The notes: generated by a model from the sequence alone, not told the origin. A stretch of DNA of 64,000 bases from Roseiarcus sp963748545 (GCA_963748545.1 CAVVJO010000035.1:124001-188000), one strand, 5' to 3'; numbered from the stretch's first letter, positions 1 to 10,773 are shown. Made by a program: numbers and translations.

Positions 1-1060
1 AGTTCCGAGCGCGAGAGCGCCCCGCGCTGTCAGCGCCCCGGCGGCGCCTCGATCCGGCCAAGGCCAGGCCTCCGATCCCGCGAGCAGCATCGCCCAGGTC
101 GAGGGCTCGGGGACGCCGGGCGTCACCGGCGGCGAGCGGTCGCCGTCGACCGCGTCCGGCAGGCCGACGAACCGGAAGTCGCTGAGCGTGGCGCCGGGGT
201 CGATGGTCGGGTCGATCGAGAAGGTCGGGTCGATCGTCGCCAGGGCGTAGGTGGCGCCCTGGTAGGGGTCGGCGCTCGGCTTGCCGTGGTCGTCCCGGGC
301 GAAAGCGTCGATCATGAAGGTGTAGGTCGTGTTGGTCTGGATGGTGAAATCGTCCACGACGAACTCGTTGTCCGTGTTCGCCGCGGTGGTCGTCGATCCG
401 CCGGGGCCGGTCTTGATGATCAGGCCGTGCTCGGACACGATCGACTGGCTTCCCGCATTGTAACCGTCGAGCCGAAACGCCGGCCTCAGCGCCATAATAA
501 TGATTGTCGTAGTCGCCGGCTTCGTTGAGGTAATCGGGATCGAAGGCTCCCTGCTTGTCCGCGACGGCCACGCCCGCGATCCCGCCGAAGAGCGACATGA
601 CGCTCTCCTGAAACGCGCCCTTCACCTCCACCTCCGAATATTTGGCCGAGGCCACCGAAAAGGTGTAGGCGACGGCGGCTTCCGCATTGCCGTTCCCGGG
701 AAGCGGAGCAGCCGACTCGAACGCCGCATTCGCGGTTCCGCCGTTCTGCGGGCTGGCGTTCGCGGCGACGGCCGGCTGCACGACGCCCGTCGTCCCCCCG
801 CCGCCGCCCGCCGCATAGACCGGCGGCGCGCCGGAGACCGACCAGCCTCCGACGGTCTTGTTGAAGTCGCCGGCGCAATTCGACACGTAGGGGTTGTACG
901 GATTGGCGCAGTAGTCGCTCGCGCTGTAGAGCCAGTAGAAGGTCTCGCTCGCGGCGGCGGACGATGCGGGGGCGGCGAGGCCAGCGAGCGCCGCGGCGAA
1001 CGCCCATGTCGTCGTTGAAGTCTTTCGTCGCGTCTGGCGCGGCTTCTCCCTGATCGTCAT
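1..1060 (-). CDS. PEP-CTERM sorted exported protein (3' partial, frameshifted)
   Basis: An exported surface or extracellular protein likely anchored or released by an exosortase. Translation from ATG at 1060 has an AAGGGGAC ribosome site just upstream and begins with a basic stretch and a signal peptide ending near ALAGLAAPASSAAA. The mature part is rich in Gly, Asn, Thr and aromatic residues. The reading continues after a +1 shift near 482 (RLDGYNAGSQSIVSEHG) and again after a -1 shift near 77, giving GVPEPSTWAMLLAG then IGGLALAGSRRRR. That is a textbook PEP-CTERM signal: the PEP motif, a hydrophobic helix and an arginine cluster. No stop is reached before base 1. The two shifts sit in G/C runs and probably are sequence errors. 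The passenger domain is not recognised. The exosortase at 57906–58844 is a plausible processing enzyme. Confidence 0.72.
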   Translation of the reverse strand, partial: MTIREKPRQTRRKTSTTTWAFAAALAGLAAPASSAAASETFYWLYSASDYCANPYNPYVSNCAGDFNKTVGGWSVSGAPPVYAAGGGGGTTGVVQPAVAANASPQNGGTANAAFESAAPLPGNGNAEAAVAYTFSVASAKYSEVEVKGAFQESVMSLFGGIAGVAVADKQGAFDPDYLNEAGDYDNHYYGAEAGVSARRLQCGKPVDRVRARPDHQDRPRRIDDHRGEHGQRVRRGRFHHPDQHDLHLHDRRFRPGRPRQAERRPLPGRHLRPGDDRPDLLDRPDHRPRRHAQRLPVRRPAGRGRRRPLAAGDARRPRALDLGDAARGIGGLALAGSRRRRGADSAGRSRARN

Positions 1061-1255
1061 CGTTCCATGTCCCCTTGGCTCGCTCCCGTGGCGAGCGGTT
1101 CGGCAGGGAGTGTGGCGTCGCGACGGATCGGGGGCTCGTGAAATGCGCGTCAAAAAAACCTCCCAAGCAGGTCCGCCGAATTCACACGGCCGCGAAAGTC
1201 GGCTTGATTTACGCTGTCGACGGGCGCCGGCTCCCGGCGCGCATGGAGAGACCCC

Positions 1256-3325
1256 GTGGGCCTGATCCTGCAGTTGCGCCTTCTCGGCGCCTTCGAACTG
1301 CGCCGACCGGACGGCGCCGCTGTCGCGCTGCCCGGTCGGCAGTCGATGGCGATTCTGGCCTGTCTCGGACTCACGGAGGGGTTCGCGCTTCCGCGGGAGC
1401 GGCTGGCCGGACTCATCTGGGCCGGCCGCGGCGAACAGGCCGACGGATCGCTGCGCCAGGAGTTGACCCGGCTCCGGCGCGCGCTCGGCGAGCATGTGCT
1501 GCCGGCCGGCGGGACGGTCGCCCAGCCGATCCGCCTCGACCCGGAGCGGGTCGACATCGACGTCGCGCGTTTTCACGCCGCCGCCGGCCAATCGGGGGCG
1601 CCTCGGAGGCGCTGGCGCTCTATCGCGGCGCGCTGCTCGACGGCTTTCCGCTACGGCCGAAGGAGCCGCTGGCCGACTGGTTGGGCGGCCATCGCGAGCG
1701 TCTGCGCGACGTTGCGCGGGCGCTCATGCTGCGCCTCCTGCGTGCGGGCGAGGGCAGTCCCGCCCTCGCCGAGCAGTTGATCGCGCTCGATCCGCTATGC
1801 GAAGAGGCCTACCGCTTCCTGATCCGGCGCGCGGCGGCCGAGGGCGACCTCGGCGTCGCGAAGCGCCGCTACGAGGCCTGCGCTGACGCCTTCGCCGGCG
1901 CAGGGCTCGAAACCTCGCTCGAAATTCGCGCGCTCATGGACGACGCCCGCGCTGAAATTGCATCGAGCTCCGCCAACGCCTTCCAGATCGCCCTTCCCGC
2001 GAGCGCCGCGGAGAGCACGCAATGGCTGCGCACGGCCCTCGGCCGACCGGCGCCGATCGAGCGGCCGCCGGCGCGGCCGTTGCCGGAGATGACGGACCGT
2101 CCTTCGATCGCCGTCCTGCCGTTCGACGACGTCTCTGAAGTCGGCGCTCCGCACGACGCCTATCTCGGCGACTTCGTCACCGAGGAAATCACGGCCAGTC
2201 TCGCCCGCGTGCGCGGCCTCTTCGTCTGCTCACGCCATTCCGCCTCGGCCTACCGCGGCGCCGCGAAGGATGCGCGCGCCATCGCAGGCGAGCTCGGCGT
2301 CCGCTACCTCGTCGAGGGCGCGGTTCAGCGCAATGCGGCGGCGCTTCGCTGCAACGTCCGGCTGATCGACGGGCGGACCGGACTCCACATCTGGGCCGAT
2401 CGCCTGGAGGCGCAGGCCGACGGCCGCGACGATCTGCGCGACCGCATCGCGCGCGAGACAATCGCCCGCCTCGGGCCGCGCCTGCTGGTCGCCGAAGTCC
2501 TGCGCGAGAGCGGGCGCAGCGAACCGCCGCGCGACGCGTACGCCGCGCTGATGCGCGCGCGCGCCGAGATGCTGCGCGAGCAGCCTTATGCCGAAAATCT
2601 GAGCCGCGCGCTCGCCGCCGCCCAAACGGCGGTCGCCCTCGATCCGAGCTCTGGCGAGGCGCACGTCGTAACGGCCTATTTCCTAACGCTCTAGGCGTGG
2701 TCGCGCATGTCGCGCCAGCCTTTGCGCGACAACTGGCGGGCGCGCCGCCACCTGCGCGACGCGCTCAAGCGCGACCTCGATGACGCCTCGGCGCTCACGA
2801 TGTGCGCGGAAACGGCGCTGATCGGCGCGTACGACATCGATCTCGCGCTGGCGCTCGCCGAGGCCGCCATCGCGCGCGAACCCGATGATGCCCATGCCCT
2901 GGCGATCCTCGGCCACGTCCGCCGCATGGCGGGCGAAAACCCCCGCGCGTCGCTCGGGCTGATCGAGAGGGCGCAACGCCTGAGCCCGCGCGATCCGCGC
3001 ACCTTCCTGTGGCTCATTTACGCAGTCTGGTGCCACTGGAAGCTCGGCGAGACCACGGCAATGGAGACGCTCGCCCGCCGCTCGATCTCGCTATACGCCA
3101 ACATTCCGTGGAACTGGCTGGGACTCGCCGCGGCGCTCGCCCTGCAAGGGAAAATGGCCGAGGCCCGCGAGGCGATCGAGGCGATCCGGACGATGATGCC
3201 GCAGCTACACGCCCTCGCGCTTTCACTGGGGCGCCCGCTACGTCTACGGGCCCCGGTTTCGTGGCCACGTCGAGCGGGATTACCGCGCCTTGCGCGACGC
3301 GCTGAACGCCTGCCTTGCGCGCTGA
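1256..3325 (+). CDS. BTAD-type transcriptional regulator with TolB_N-like and TPR regions (disrupted)
   Basis: Likely a cytoplasmic transcription factor. The GTG start at 1256 has GAGAG six bases upstream. The first ~75 residues (LRLLGAFELRRPDGAAVALP, then RQELTRLRRALGEH) match the OmpR-like winged helix of SARP/BTAD activators; a BTAD helical repeat follows (ALALYRGALLDGFPLRPKEP). The middle (RPSIAVLPFDDVSE, ELGVRYLVEGAVQR, GLHIWADRLE) is the TolB_N-like module common in adenylate-cyclase-type regulators. The rest is TPR-like (LDPSSGEAHVV, REPDDAHALAILGHVRRMAG). Breaks: a shift near 1598, an in-frame TAG at 2692–2694 and a shift near 3228; similarity resumes after each. It faces away from the PEP-CTERM gene and converges on lanC, so control of either locus is possible but unproven. 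Confidence 0.68.
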
Positions 3326-3451
3326 CCGCCTCGGCGAAGAGTGCGGACCAGAGCGTGATGGCTTGGGAAAGCGTTTCGCCTCCGCTCGTCGGGCCGCTAC
3401 GAGGCGGCGACGCGCGTTGTCCGGTCCGGCGCGGGGCGAGCGTGTGCGCCG

Positions 3452-4800
3452 CTAGGACAGCAGGAACAGCCGGTCCCAGGCGGGGGCTTGGTCGGTGGAG
3501 GCGGCCAGGAAGGCCATGGCGACGCCGAGGGCGCCGTCCAAAAGACCGGCCTGGTCGATGCGCATGCCGTTGGACCCCACGGTTCGGAAGCCGAGCACCG
3601 TCTCCGGTTCGTACATCGCTTCGAGCTCGGCGAGCAGCTCGCGCGCAAACCCGTCGAATTCGCCGTCGAGGCCGTCCTGCCGGAAGCGGAGCGCAATGCA
3701 CAGGAGCCCCGCGACGCCATGACAGAGCGCCGGCGAGGCGAGCTGCCGCGCCCGCTTCGGCCGACGCATGACGGCGCGGATGGCCTCGAGCGCCAGCGCG
3801 CTGAACGCCTCGTTCGCCCGCGCCTGTCCCGCCAGCCAGAGCGCGCGGGCGATGCCGGGACTGCCGTAGCACCAGCCGGCGTGCGTCCCCTCAAGGCCGC
3901 TGCACGGGACCTCGACAAGGGCGCCGTCGCGCCGCGTGAGCGGAATGGCCGACGGCCAGTTGACCCCCCAGTCGTCATGGACGCGATGGTCCGTGAGCCA
4001 GGTCGCGATCCGGTCGATCGCCTCCTCCAGCCCCGGCGCGGTGAAGCCGTTCAAGAGCGCCAGCGAGAGCAGGGCCAGGGGTCCGGGAACGCCATGGGCG
4101 AGGCCGCAGTTGAGGTGGCCGTCCGGATAGATCTCCCGCATCAACTCGCTTTGCGCTTCGGGCGGCGTGCGCCACAAAGGCAGCCCTTCCGAGCGCCTGG
4201 TCAGCGCAATGAGGCGCTCGGCGATCGGCTGGAGAGCGGCGTGGTCGCCTCGGCTGAGGAGATAGGTTCCGACGCCCGTGGCGCCCGCGATCACGTCCCA
4301 GGCCAGAACGGCCCGGCGCCGTCCCGGAGCGTCCGGTCGAGTTCGGCGCACACGGCCTGCGCTTCGACGACCACGCAATCGTGCAGGCGGCCGACGAGCT
4401 TGCGATAGCGGCGGCCGTCCCGGGAGAGATAGGCGGCGGCGAACGCCAGGCCGCTGATCCCCTCGAACAACCCGCCGAGCGGGCGGTCGTCGGCCGCGGT
4501 CCCGGTCGAGGCGCGCTCGATCCACTGATGCGCGACGCGATCCCAGCCTTGATCGGGAAAGCACGTGTCGAACACGCCGAACATCAGGGCGACCCCGGCG
4601 TCGCCCTGGGCGATGCTGTAGGGACGCCAGTAAATCGAGGGCCGCTCCGCCGCCGTCGCGGCCTTGGCGCTGGCGACGGCTCGCTCGATCACGAGCGGGT
4701 CGGCCATCCGGCGCGCGATCTCGAACGCCAGATCGAGGGAAGGCTTAGCGCGGACCGGTTCCTGAAGGGGTGACCAAGCGGGCTGAGCCGTCCCGCTCAC
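3452..4800 (-). CDS. lanC: lanthionine synthetase LanC (class I lanthipeptide cyclase), one frameshift
   Basis: A zinc enzyme that adds Cys thiols to dehydrated Ser/Thr to close lanthionine rings. The GTG start at 4800 overlaps the LanA stop by four bases, so the two are translationally coupled. The protein is about 448 residues, usual for LanC. Family signatures are in order: NCGLAHGVPGPLALLSLALL, then AGWCYGSPGIARALWLAG (Trp-Cys zinc ligand) and PALCHGVAGLLCIALRF (Cys-His zinc ligands). All zinc ligands are therefore present. A ±1 shift near 4305 separates the N-terminal third (to DGAGPFWPG) from the rest (AWDVIAGATGVGTYLL). I treat this as a sequence error because both halves fit one LanC. 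Ends with TAG at 3452. Confidence 0.88.
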
Positions 4801-5006
4801 CGGCAGTCAGGGCGACAATTCGTCCCGCAGGTGTCGCAGCTTCCGTTGCAACTCCTGACGCAGGAATGATCGCAGCTGTCGCTGGTGTCTTCGCCGGCCG
4901 CCATCCGCTCGCGGGACTTGACGGGACTGAGACGCACATCGAGGTCGAAGTCGTCATCCCCCCATTGCGCATCCGAAGCTATCGACCTCATGGTGTCATC
5001 GGTCAT
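4797..5006 (-). CDS. lanA: class I lanthipeptide precursor peptide LanA
   Basis: A 69-residue precursor between the dehydratase and cyclase genes. ATG at 5006 is preferred: AAAGG lies seven bases upstream, whereas an in-frame GTG at 5015 overlaps that site. Residues 1–37 form an acidic leader without a signal peptide and contain FDLDVRL at 20–26, matching the FNLD-type box that LanB enzymes bind. The C-terminal part (about 38–69) holds seven Cys (45, 49, 53, 57, 60, 64, 68) and eight Ser/Thr (41, 42, 44, 48, 52, 56, 59, 62). SCDHSCVRSCNGSCDTC shows Ser-Cys pairs every four residues. The leader cleavage site is not certain; MAAG at 35–38 lies just before the core. The stop overlaps the lanC start. 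The sequence is intact and resembles no characterised lantibiotic I know. Confidence 0.87.
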   Translation of the reverse strand: MTDDTMRSIASDAQWGDDDFDLDVRLSPVKSRERMAAGEDTSDSCDHSCVRSCNGSCDTCGTNCRPDCR

Positions 5007-5113
5007 TGGCCGCACCTTTCGTTTCCGCCGACTTTTATCTGCTCTACGATCGCTCGCCTGTAGACGAAATTACGCCGACAACAGCGTCTTGGCAATTGGA
5101 GAGGCGACAGCGC

Positions 5114-8100
5114 TTACATTGGCGCGGACGTTCTTTGAAGACTTCGGCGCGCCTCGAGAATGCGCAACATCAGACCCAGAGTCCTCGATTCTTCCTCCCG
5201 ATCCTGTCCGAAGCGATTGCAATGCATGTGCAGCACGCTGGCGCCGACGCTGGACAAGGGCGCCGTGAGCCGCCCCTCGGCGGCCAGGCGCCGCAACTGC
5301 GCGCCCATGTCGGCCGCCGCGCGCCTCCGGCGCTCGAGAAGACGCACAATCTCGGGCCGCTCGAGCGCCTGAGGCGCAGCCGCGGGATGGTGCGCGCCTT
5401 TGAACTTGCGATAGGCCGCCCCCGCGGCCTGTCGCAAGGGACGGTGCAGGGTCGCTAGCTCCGACATTGGCCCGTCCCCAAGCGCCAGCCCCTCGAGGAG
5501 ATCCAGCGCGGTGAGCGCCGCCAGCCCCTCGCGGGCGAGCTCCGACGTCTTGAGCGCCGGGATCAGTTCGAGGACCAGCGCGCTGTCGTCGACGAACAGC
5601 GTCTCCGCCAGCCGGATCGCCGAGGGGCCGCCGTAGCGCTCCGTCTCCCGCTCGTACGTGTCGAGGGCGAACCGGATGCAGAGGCCGCGCTCCATCAGCG
5701 AACGGCCGATCGCCAGGAGGTCCGGGAGCAACGCCGTCGAGTCCTCCGGCGAGGGGGTGCGAAATCGCAGGCGAATATGGCGATCGGGGTCGGAATAGCG
5801 CAGGAAGAAGACGTCCTTGGACAGGCCCGTCGCCTCGGCCTTTGCGGTGAAGGCCGCGATCGTCTCGGCCAAGAGATCGTCCTCGGTGTCTGGGCCGCCA
5901 TAGAGTTTGAGATAGAGCCACTCGCCGCCGGGGGCGACCATGCGCGGCGGACCGTCTTCGATCGTGACGGGCGCCGCCGCGGGCGCCGTAGCATCTGCGG
6001 CCCCCACCCGCGCCACCGTGACGACCAGCTCCGCCATATAATGGCCGCCAGGGCCGGGAAGCCAGGCGTCATCCGGCCCCGGGAGGGGCTCCTCCAGAAG
6101 GAGATCCTTGCCCGGCTTCAGGCGGCTCGCTTCACGGCGCAACAACTCGGCATGATCGTCGCGGTCGAGATCGAGCAAGAGGCGAACGTCGCCGTGGCTC
6201 AGATAGGCGTGCTGCGGCAGCCGCCATTCGTCTTGCCATCGCTTGAGGAATGCGCGGAAAGCGGGCGGGGACTTCGCGTGGGGCGCGGCGCTCCGCACGT
6301 CGAAACGCCATTGCGCCGGGGCGAGGACGATCCTCCCGGCCTGCACCCTCGGCAGGAAGGGAAAGCGCGAGGCCGGACCCCAATCGAAGCCGAGCATCCG
6401 GGTCTTGGCGTCCAAATCCATAGCCGCGAGGAAGTGGCAGACCGCCGGCGCGCCGTTGAAGTTCAGCATGTGGCTGCTGCAAAAGACGACCCTCTCGGCA
6501 TGGCCGGGCCACCTCAGATAGAAGCGCTCCTGGCGGACGCCGACGACGAGTTCATCGAGCGGAATTTCGCGCTCCGGGGGCACGCCGGGCCATAGGCCCA
6601 AAGCGAACTCGTGCGCGTGGATTGCGGGCCGGATCGCGACATTCGCCAGCCGGAACGTGCGCGGGAGATAGACGATCTCGGCCATCAAGGCGCCGGACAA
6701 ATCCCGGCCCGCCGCCGCGGCCTGTTGCGCGGCGCGCCGCCGGAATCGCCCAGGAGATCGGCAAACCGCCCGATGCTCCGGCCGCCCCAGGAGGCGCCGA
6801 CATTCGGTCCGATCGCGATCTTGAATTTTCCGGCGTCGACCTCGCCCGGCCGGGCGCACAGAAACGCGCTGATGTCGAGGGAGGTCGGGAGGGCGCGACC
6901 CTCGCTCGGCTTGATCTCCAGCCGGCTCAGGATCGTTTCGTCCAGTTCGATCGAGAGGGACCGGCTGCGCAGAGCCCCGCAGGCGAGATCGAGAAGCGCG
7001 GCGTCGTGCTCGGAGGAGTCGGCGGCGGCGGAGGGGTCGCGCGCGTCGAGGTCGGGCGGCCCAAGGCCCCACACGGGATCGAGGAGCTCGAGCAGCGGGA
7101 CCTCGCGGTGTTCGCCGTAGCGCGACGAGAACGCGCTCTGATAGCTGCGCAGGTAAGACGCGCCTTGGGGAAGCGCGCTGATCCGCAGCATCAGCGAAGC
7201 CGCGCGCGCGACCTCGTCGCCGATCTCGCGCGTCAGGCGGTCGCCCGAGAGCGCAAAGGCCGTATCCACTTGCGCCGGCGCCTCGCCAGCCTTCGCTCCC
7301 AGATCCATCGCGGCCGCCGACAGATCGCGATACGCCTGCGCCCGGTCCGCGGCCGGACTGTCGTCCCAGGCGCTTGCGAGCCGGAGGAACTGCTGCAGAC
7401 GGGAATGAACCTCCTGAGCCTCCGGAATGGACGCGAGGCGTCGAACGACGTGCTCCGCCGGCGACGCGCTGGTCAGCGGCGGACGCAAATCCGTGATCAG
7501 CAGACTTTGCTCGATCAGCTCGGAAATGAGCCTTTCAATTCGCTCCGGGTCGACCGACGGGGCCTCGGCGGATAGGGCGGCGACGAGGTCTGGGAACGGA
7601 ATCGGCTTGCGCGCCAATCGCAACGCCGTGCGCGCGGCGCGCGTGGCGCGCACGGACACGCGCGGCGGAGCGACGCCGTCGCCTGTGGGGGTCGAGGCTT
7701 CGGAGATGAGAAATCCGGCCGCCGCGGATGAACGCCGCCGTATTGGCTCTGACGGCCAGACGACGCCGGACGTCCGGGCGTTTCTCGAGCTCCGTGACGA
7801 GCCGGATCAGCCAGGCCATGTCGGGCCGCGTCCGGGTGATGGGCGGCGAGTCGGCTTGCGCCAGCGTTGTCGCGTCGCCCCAACGGCCGAGCGCGACCCC
7901 CGAGAAAAGGCCGTAGGGCGTGGGGCGGGTGGCCATGCGAATAGCGTAACGGAGGTGCGGCGCCGCGGCGCGTTCGGTCCCGAGCGCCTCCGTCAGCGAC
8001 AGGCTTCCCACCGCCATGGCGGCGTCCTTCCAGGCCTTGCGGGGCGTCGGCCAGGACGGATCCCGATACGCTTCGATCGGCAGGAGAGGCGCGCGGACCA

Positions 8101-8203
8101 GAACGGCTTCGAGCGGCTTGTAGAGCGCCTCATGTTTGCTCTTCGGCGCGCGAGCGGCGTCAACGGTTGGCGAGCCGCCAGGCTTTTCCCTCGTCGCCCC
8201 CAT
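5114..8203 (-). CDS. lanB: full-length lantibiotic dehydratase LanB (two frameshifts)
   Basis: Dehydrates Ser/Thr of LanA using glutamyl-tRNA (known for NisB and MibB), giving Dha/Dhb for LanC. ATG at 8203 has GGGAG seven bases upstream. The span gives about 1030 residues, the usual size. Near residues 86–102, YAIRMATRPTPYGLFSG is the signature of the glutamylation domain; later come LLELLDPVWGLG, EVDAGKFKIAIGPNVGASWG and SSHMLNFNGAP. The last ~270 residues (WLYLKLYGG, DVFFLRYSDPDRHIRLRFR, TYERETERYGG, HMHCNRFGQDREEE) are the SpaB_C elimination domain, so glutamylation and elimination modules are in one chain. Frame changes occur near 7720 and 6735. The stop TAA at 5114 is 107 bases before lanA. 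Confidence 0.88.
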
Positions 8204-8377
8204 TTCTGGACTCCCGAACCCGCACGCGTCGATCGATCCGGAAGCTATCACGGCAGCGGCGAAGCTGGCGAAGGGGTCCGCGCGGGAGACTGCGCCCCGC
8301 CGAGGTCGGTTGCCCCGGGGGCGGCGATCGCTTAGGCGGAGGATCCGCCCAACCCAAGGCGGCCGGAAGGAAGACAC

Positions 8378-9594
8378 GTGCCCTTGATCGAACCGCGCTT
8401 CCGCGGCCTGTTTTTCTCTGTTTTCGCGGTTTTCGCCCTGTTCGGCACCTCGATGACGATCATCGGCGCGACGCTGCCGAAAATTTTGGCGAACTTCCAT
8501 TGGGATTACCTGACCGCCGGCATTGTGCTCGGCGCGGGGGCGGTGGCCTATTTCGTCTCCACGTTCATCGCCGGATATCTGGTGAAACACTGGGGCTCCA
8601 AGCCGACCATCCTGCTCGCGCTGATCCTGATTATCGCGGGCCTCGCGTTCTTCGCCACGACGCCCGACCCGGTCGCCAACACGGCTCTGAGCGCGCTCAT
8701 CGGCCTCGGCCAGGGCGGTGTGGAAGTCGGCCTCAACGCCACCATCCTGCGGATGGACGAGCGCCACACGGGTCGGCCGATGAACGTCCTGCACGGCGCT
8801 TTCGCCATCGGCGCGATCGTTGGACCGTTTGCGGTCGGCCTGGTGATGCAGAGCGGCCTCGACTGGGCGATCGTCTACCGCGGCATGGCGGCGATCTTCG
8901 TGCTGCTGGCGGCGCTGATGGCGTTCGCCGCATTGCCCTCGGTCCCGCTGGACGCCGGCGGACACGAGCAGAATCGCGAACGACTGAGCGCAAATCCGGC
9001 CTATTGGCTGTCGTTTTTCGCCCTTTTCCTCTACGTCGGCGTCGAATTGGGCGTTTCGAACTGGGTCGCCGAATATTTTGTCGTCGTCTTCGCCTATCCG
9101 CCCGACGCCAGCGCCATGCTCGTTTCCCTGTTCTGGCTGGGCCTGCTGGCCGGGCGTTTCGGCGTGCCCTGGCTCGACAACGGCGCCCGCCCCGAGGCCG
9201 TGCTGATCGGGCTTTCGGCGTTGGCGACGGCGTCCATCGCCCTGCTCGCGCTGTTGGGCGCGATGCCCGCTGCCGGGTTCGCCGCCGACGCCGGCAGGGG
9301 ATTGTTGTTTCTGGCGGGCCTCGGCTGCTCGATCTACTATCCGACGGTGATGACTCTGATCGGCGCATGTTTCCCGCGGTCGCAGAGCCAAGTGGTCGGC
9401 TTTGCGGCGACGGGCGGGGGCGTCGGTTCGTTTGTCTTCCCGTTCCTGATGTCGTCGATCGCCCAGGCCTGGGGCATCCGGGCGGGGTTCGCAACCTACG
9501 CAATTTTCGCCGCGGGGATGACTCTGCCGGCCTGTGGCTCGCCGTCATCGTCAACAAGGGAAAGGTCGCCCGGCGACTTTCGCCGTCGCGATAA
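8378..9594 (+). CDS. major facilitator superfamily transporter (one 3' frameshift)
   Basis: Inner-membrane secondary transporter of about 405 residues with roughly twelve hydrophobic segments. GTG at 8378 is preceded by GGAAGGAAG. The N-terminus (LFGTSMTIIGATLPKILANF) and the loop GYLVKHWGSKPTILLAL are typical of MFS; the motif-like GLGQGGVEVGLNATILRMD lies in the fifth helix region. The frame slips by one near 9520, after YAIFAAGMT; the true end is probably GLWLAVIVNKGKVARRL with stop at 9594. It is divergent from lanB with a 174-base gap, and no ABC exporter or leader peptidase is seen at the lan locus, so lanthipeptide export is possible. A sugar or drug substrate is equally possible. Confidence 0.72.
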
Positions 9595-9622
9595 GGAAGG
9601 CGCCGCGCTCGGCGAAGGCGTC

Positions 9623-10501
9623 TCACGGGATCAGCCGCGCGCAGCAGGCGGCGAGCGACGTCCGCCAGTCGGGCAGGGCAAGCCCGTAGACGCGCCGGAG
9701 CTTGGCGTTGTCGAGGCGCGAGTTGGCGGGACGCGCGGCGGCCGTCGGATAGTCGGCGGTCGCAATGCGGTTCACCCGCGTCAGACGGCGCCCGCGCGCC
9801 GCGGCCTCGGCGAAGGTCGCCTCGGCGAGATCGGCCCAGGTCGCTTCGCCGGAGCCGGTCACATGGAAAATGCCGCGCAGCCCCGGCGAGGCGTCCTCGC
9901 GCAGTTTTCGCGCGACGGCGAGCAGCGCGGCGGCGAGGTCGAGGGCGGAGGTCGGGTTGCCGCGCTGGTCGGCGACCACCGAGACTTCGTCGCGCGTGGC
10001 GCTGAGGGCCAGCATCGTGCGGACGAAATTGGTCCCATAGGGGCTGTAGAGCCAGGCGGTGCGCAGGATGACGCTGTCGGCGCAGCGCTCCGCGACGAGC
10101 GTTTCGCCGAGGAGCTTGGAGCGCCCGTAGGCGCTTCTGGGCGCCGGCGGGTCGTCCTCGCGGTAGGGGCGGTCGAGCGCGCCGTCGAACACATAGTCGG
10201 TTGAGAGCTGCAACAGCGGCGCGCCGATCCGCTGCGCCGCTTCCGCCACGTGGCCCGCCCCCTCGCCGTTGATCGCGGCGGCGAGGCTCTCCTCCGCCTC
10301 GGCCTGATCGACGGCGGTGTAGGCGGCGACGTTGATGACCACGTCGGGCCTCGCGGCCCTGAGCCCGGAGAGCACGGCCCCGCGGTCCTCGAGCAGGAAG
10401 ACGCGGCGGCCCAAGAGCACGATCTCGAACGCGCGCCCCGCCTGCTCGACCAGCGCGGTCGCCACCTGCCCCATCGACCCCGTGACCGCGATCCGCAACA
10501 T
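9623..10501 (-). CDS. rfbD: dTDP-4-dehydrorhamnose reductase family protein
   Basis: A short-chain reductase of 292 residues that would make the final NADPH-dependent reduction to dTDP-L-rhamnose. ATG at 10501 starts MLRIAVTGSMGQVATAL, the Rossmann glycine motif. INVAAYTAVDQAEAE, STDYVFDG and SAYGRSKLLGE (catalytic Tyr-x3-Lys) follow, then GIFHVTGSGEATWADLAE, all typical of RmlD. rmlA, rmlB and rmlC are not adjacent, so the substrate assignment relies on family similarity alone. The 272 bases up to the next gene (10774) contain no convincing gene. Confidence 0.82.
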   Translation of the reverse strand: MLRIAVTGSMGQVATALVEQAGRAFEIVLLGRRVFLLEDRGAVLSGLRAARPDVVINVAAYTAVDQAEAEESLAAAINGEGAGHVAEAAQRIGAPLLQLSTDYVFDGALDRPYREDDPPAPRSAYGRSKLLGETLVAERCADSVILRTAWLYSPYGTNFVRTMLALSATRDEVSVVADQRGNPTSALDLAAALLAVARKLREDASPGLRGIFHVTGSGEATWADLAEATFAEAAARGRRLTRVNRIATADYPTAAARPANSRLDNAKLRRVYGLALPDWRTSLAACCARLIP

Positions 10502-10773
10502 GTGACGACGCCCCAAGCCTCTTTCCGCCGCGGCGGCGGCGGATTCGGCTTGGGATACGCGCCTCTCGCGTCTTGTACAACGACGGCGCCCCGCAGCTTT
10601 TCGTCGCTGTCGGCGAGCCAAAGCGCTTCGCCATTTGCGGTTGGCGCGGTATGGAGGGAGACGAGCGAGGACGTCGTGAGCAAAAGTCACGAGGCCGGCC
10701 GAGTCCGATTGCGCAGCGCCCGCTGTCGAGGTCGCGACCCCGGCCGGCGCGCTCTGGAGGAAGTTTTTGACCG

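Noticed and set aside
5007..5113. A second lanthipeptide precursor between lanB and lanA
   Set aside because: The 107-base gap was translated in all minus frames and has no Cys/Ser-rich peptide with a start and ribosome site.
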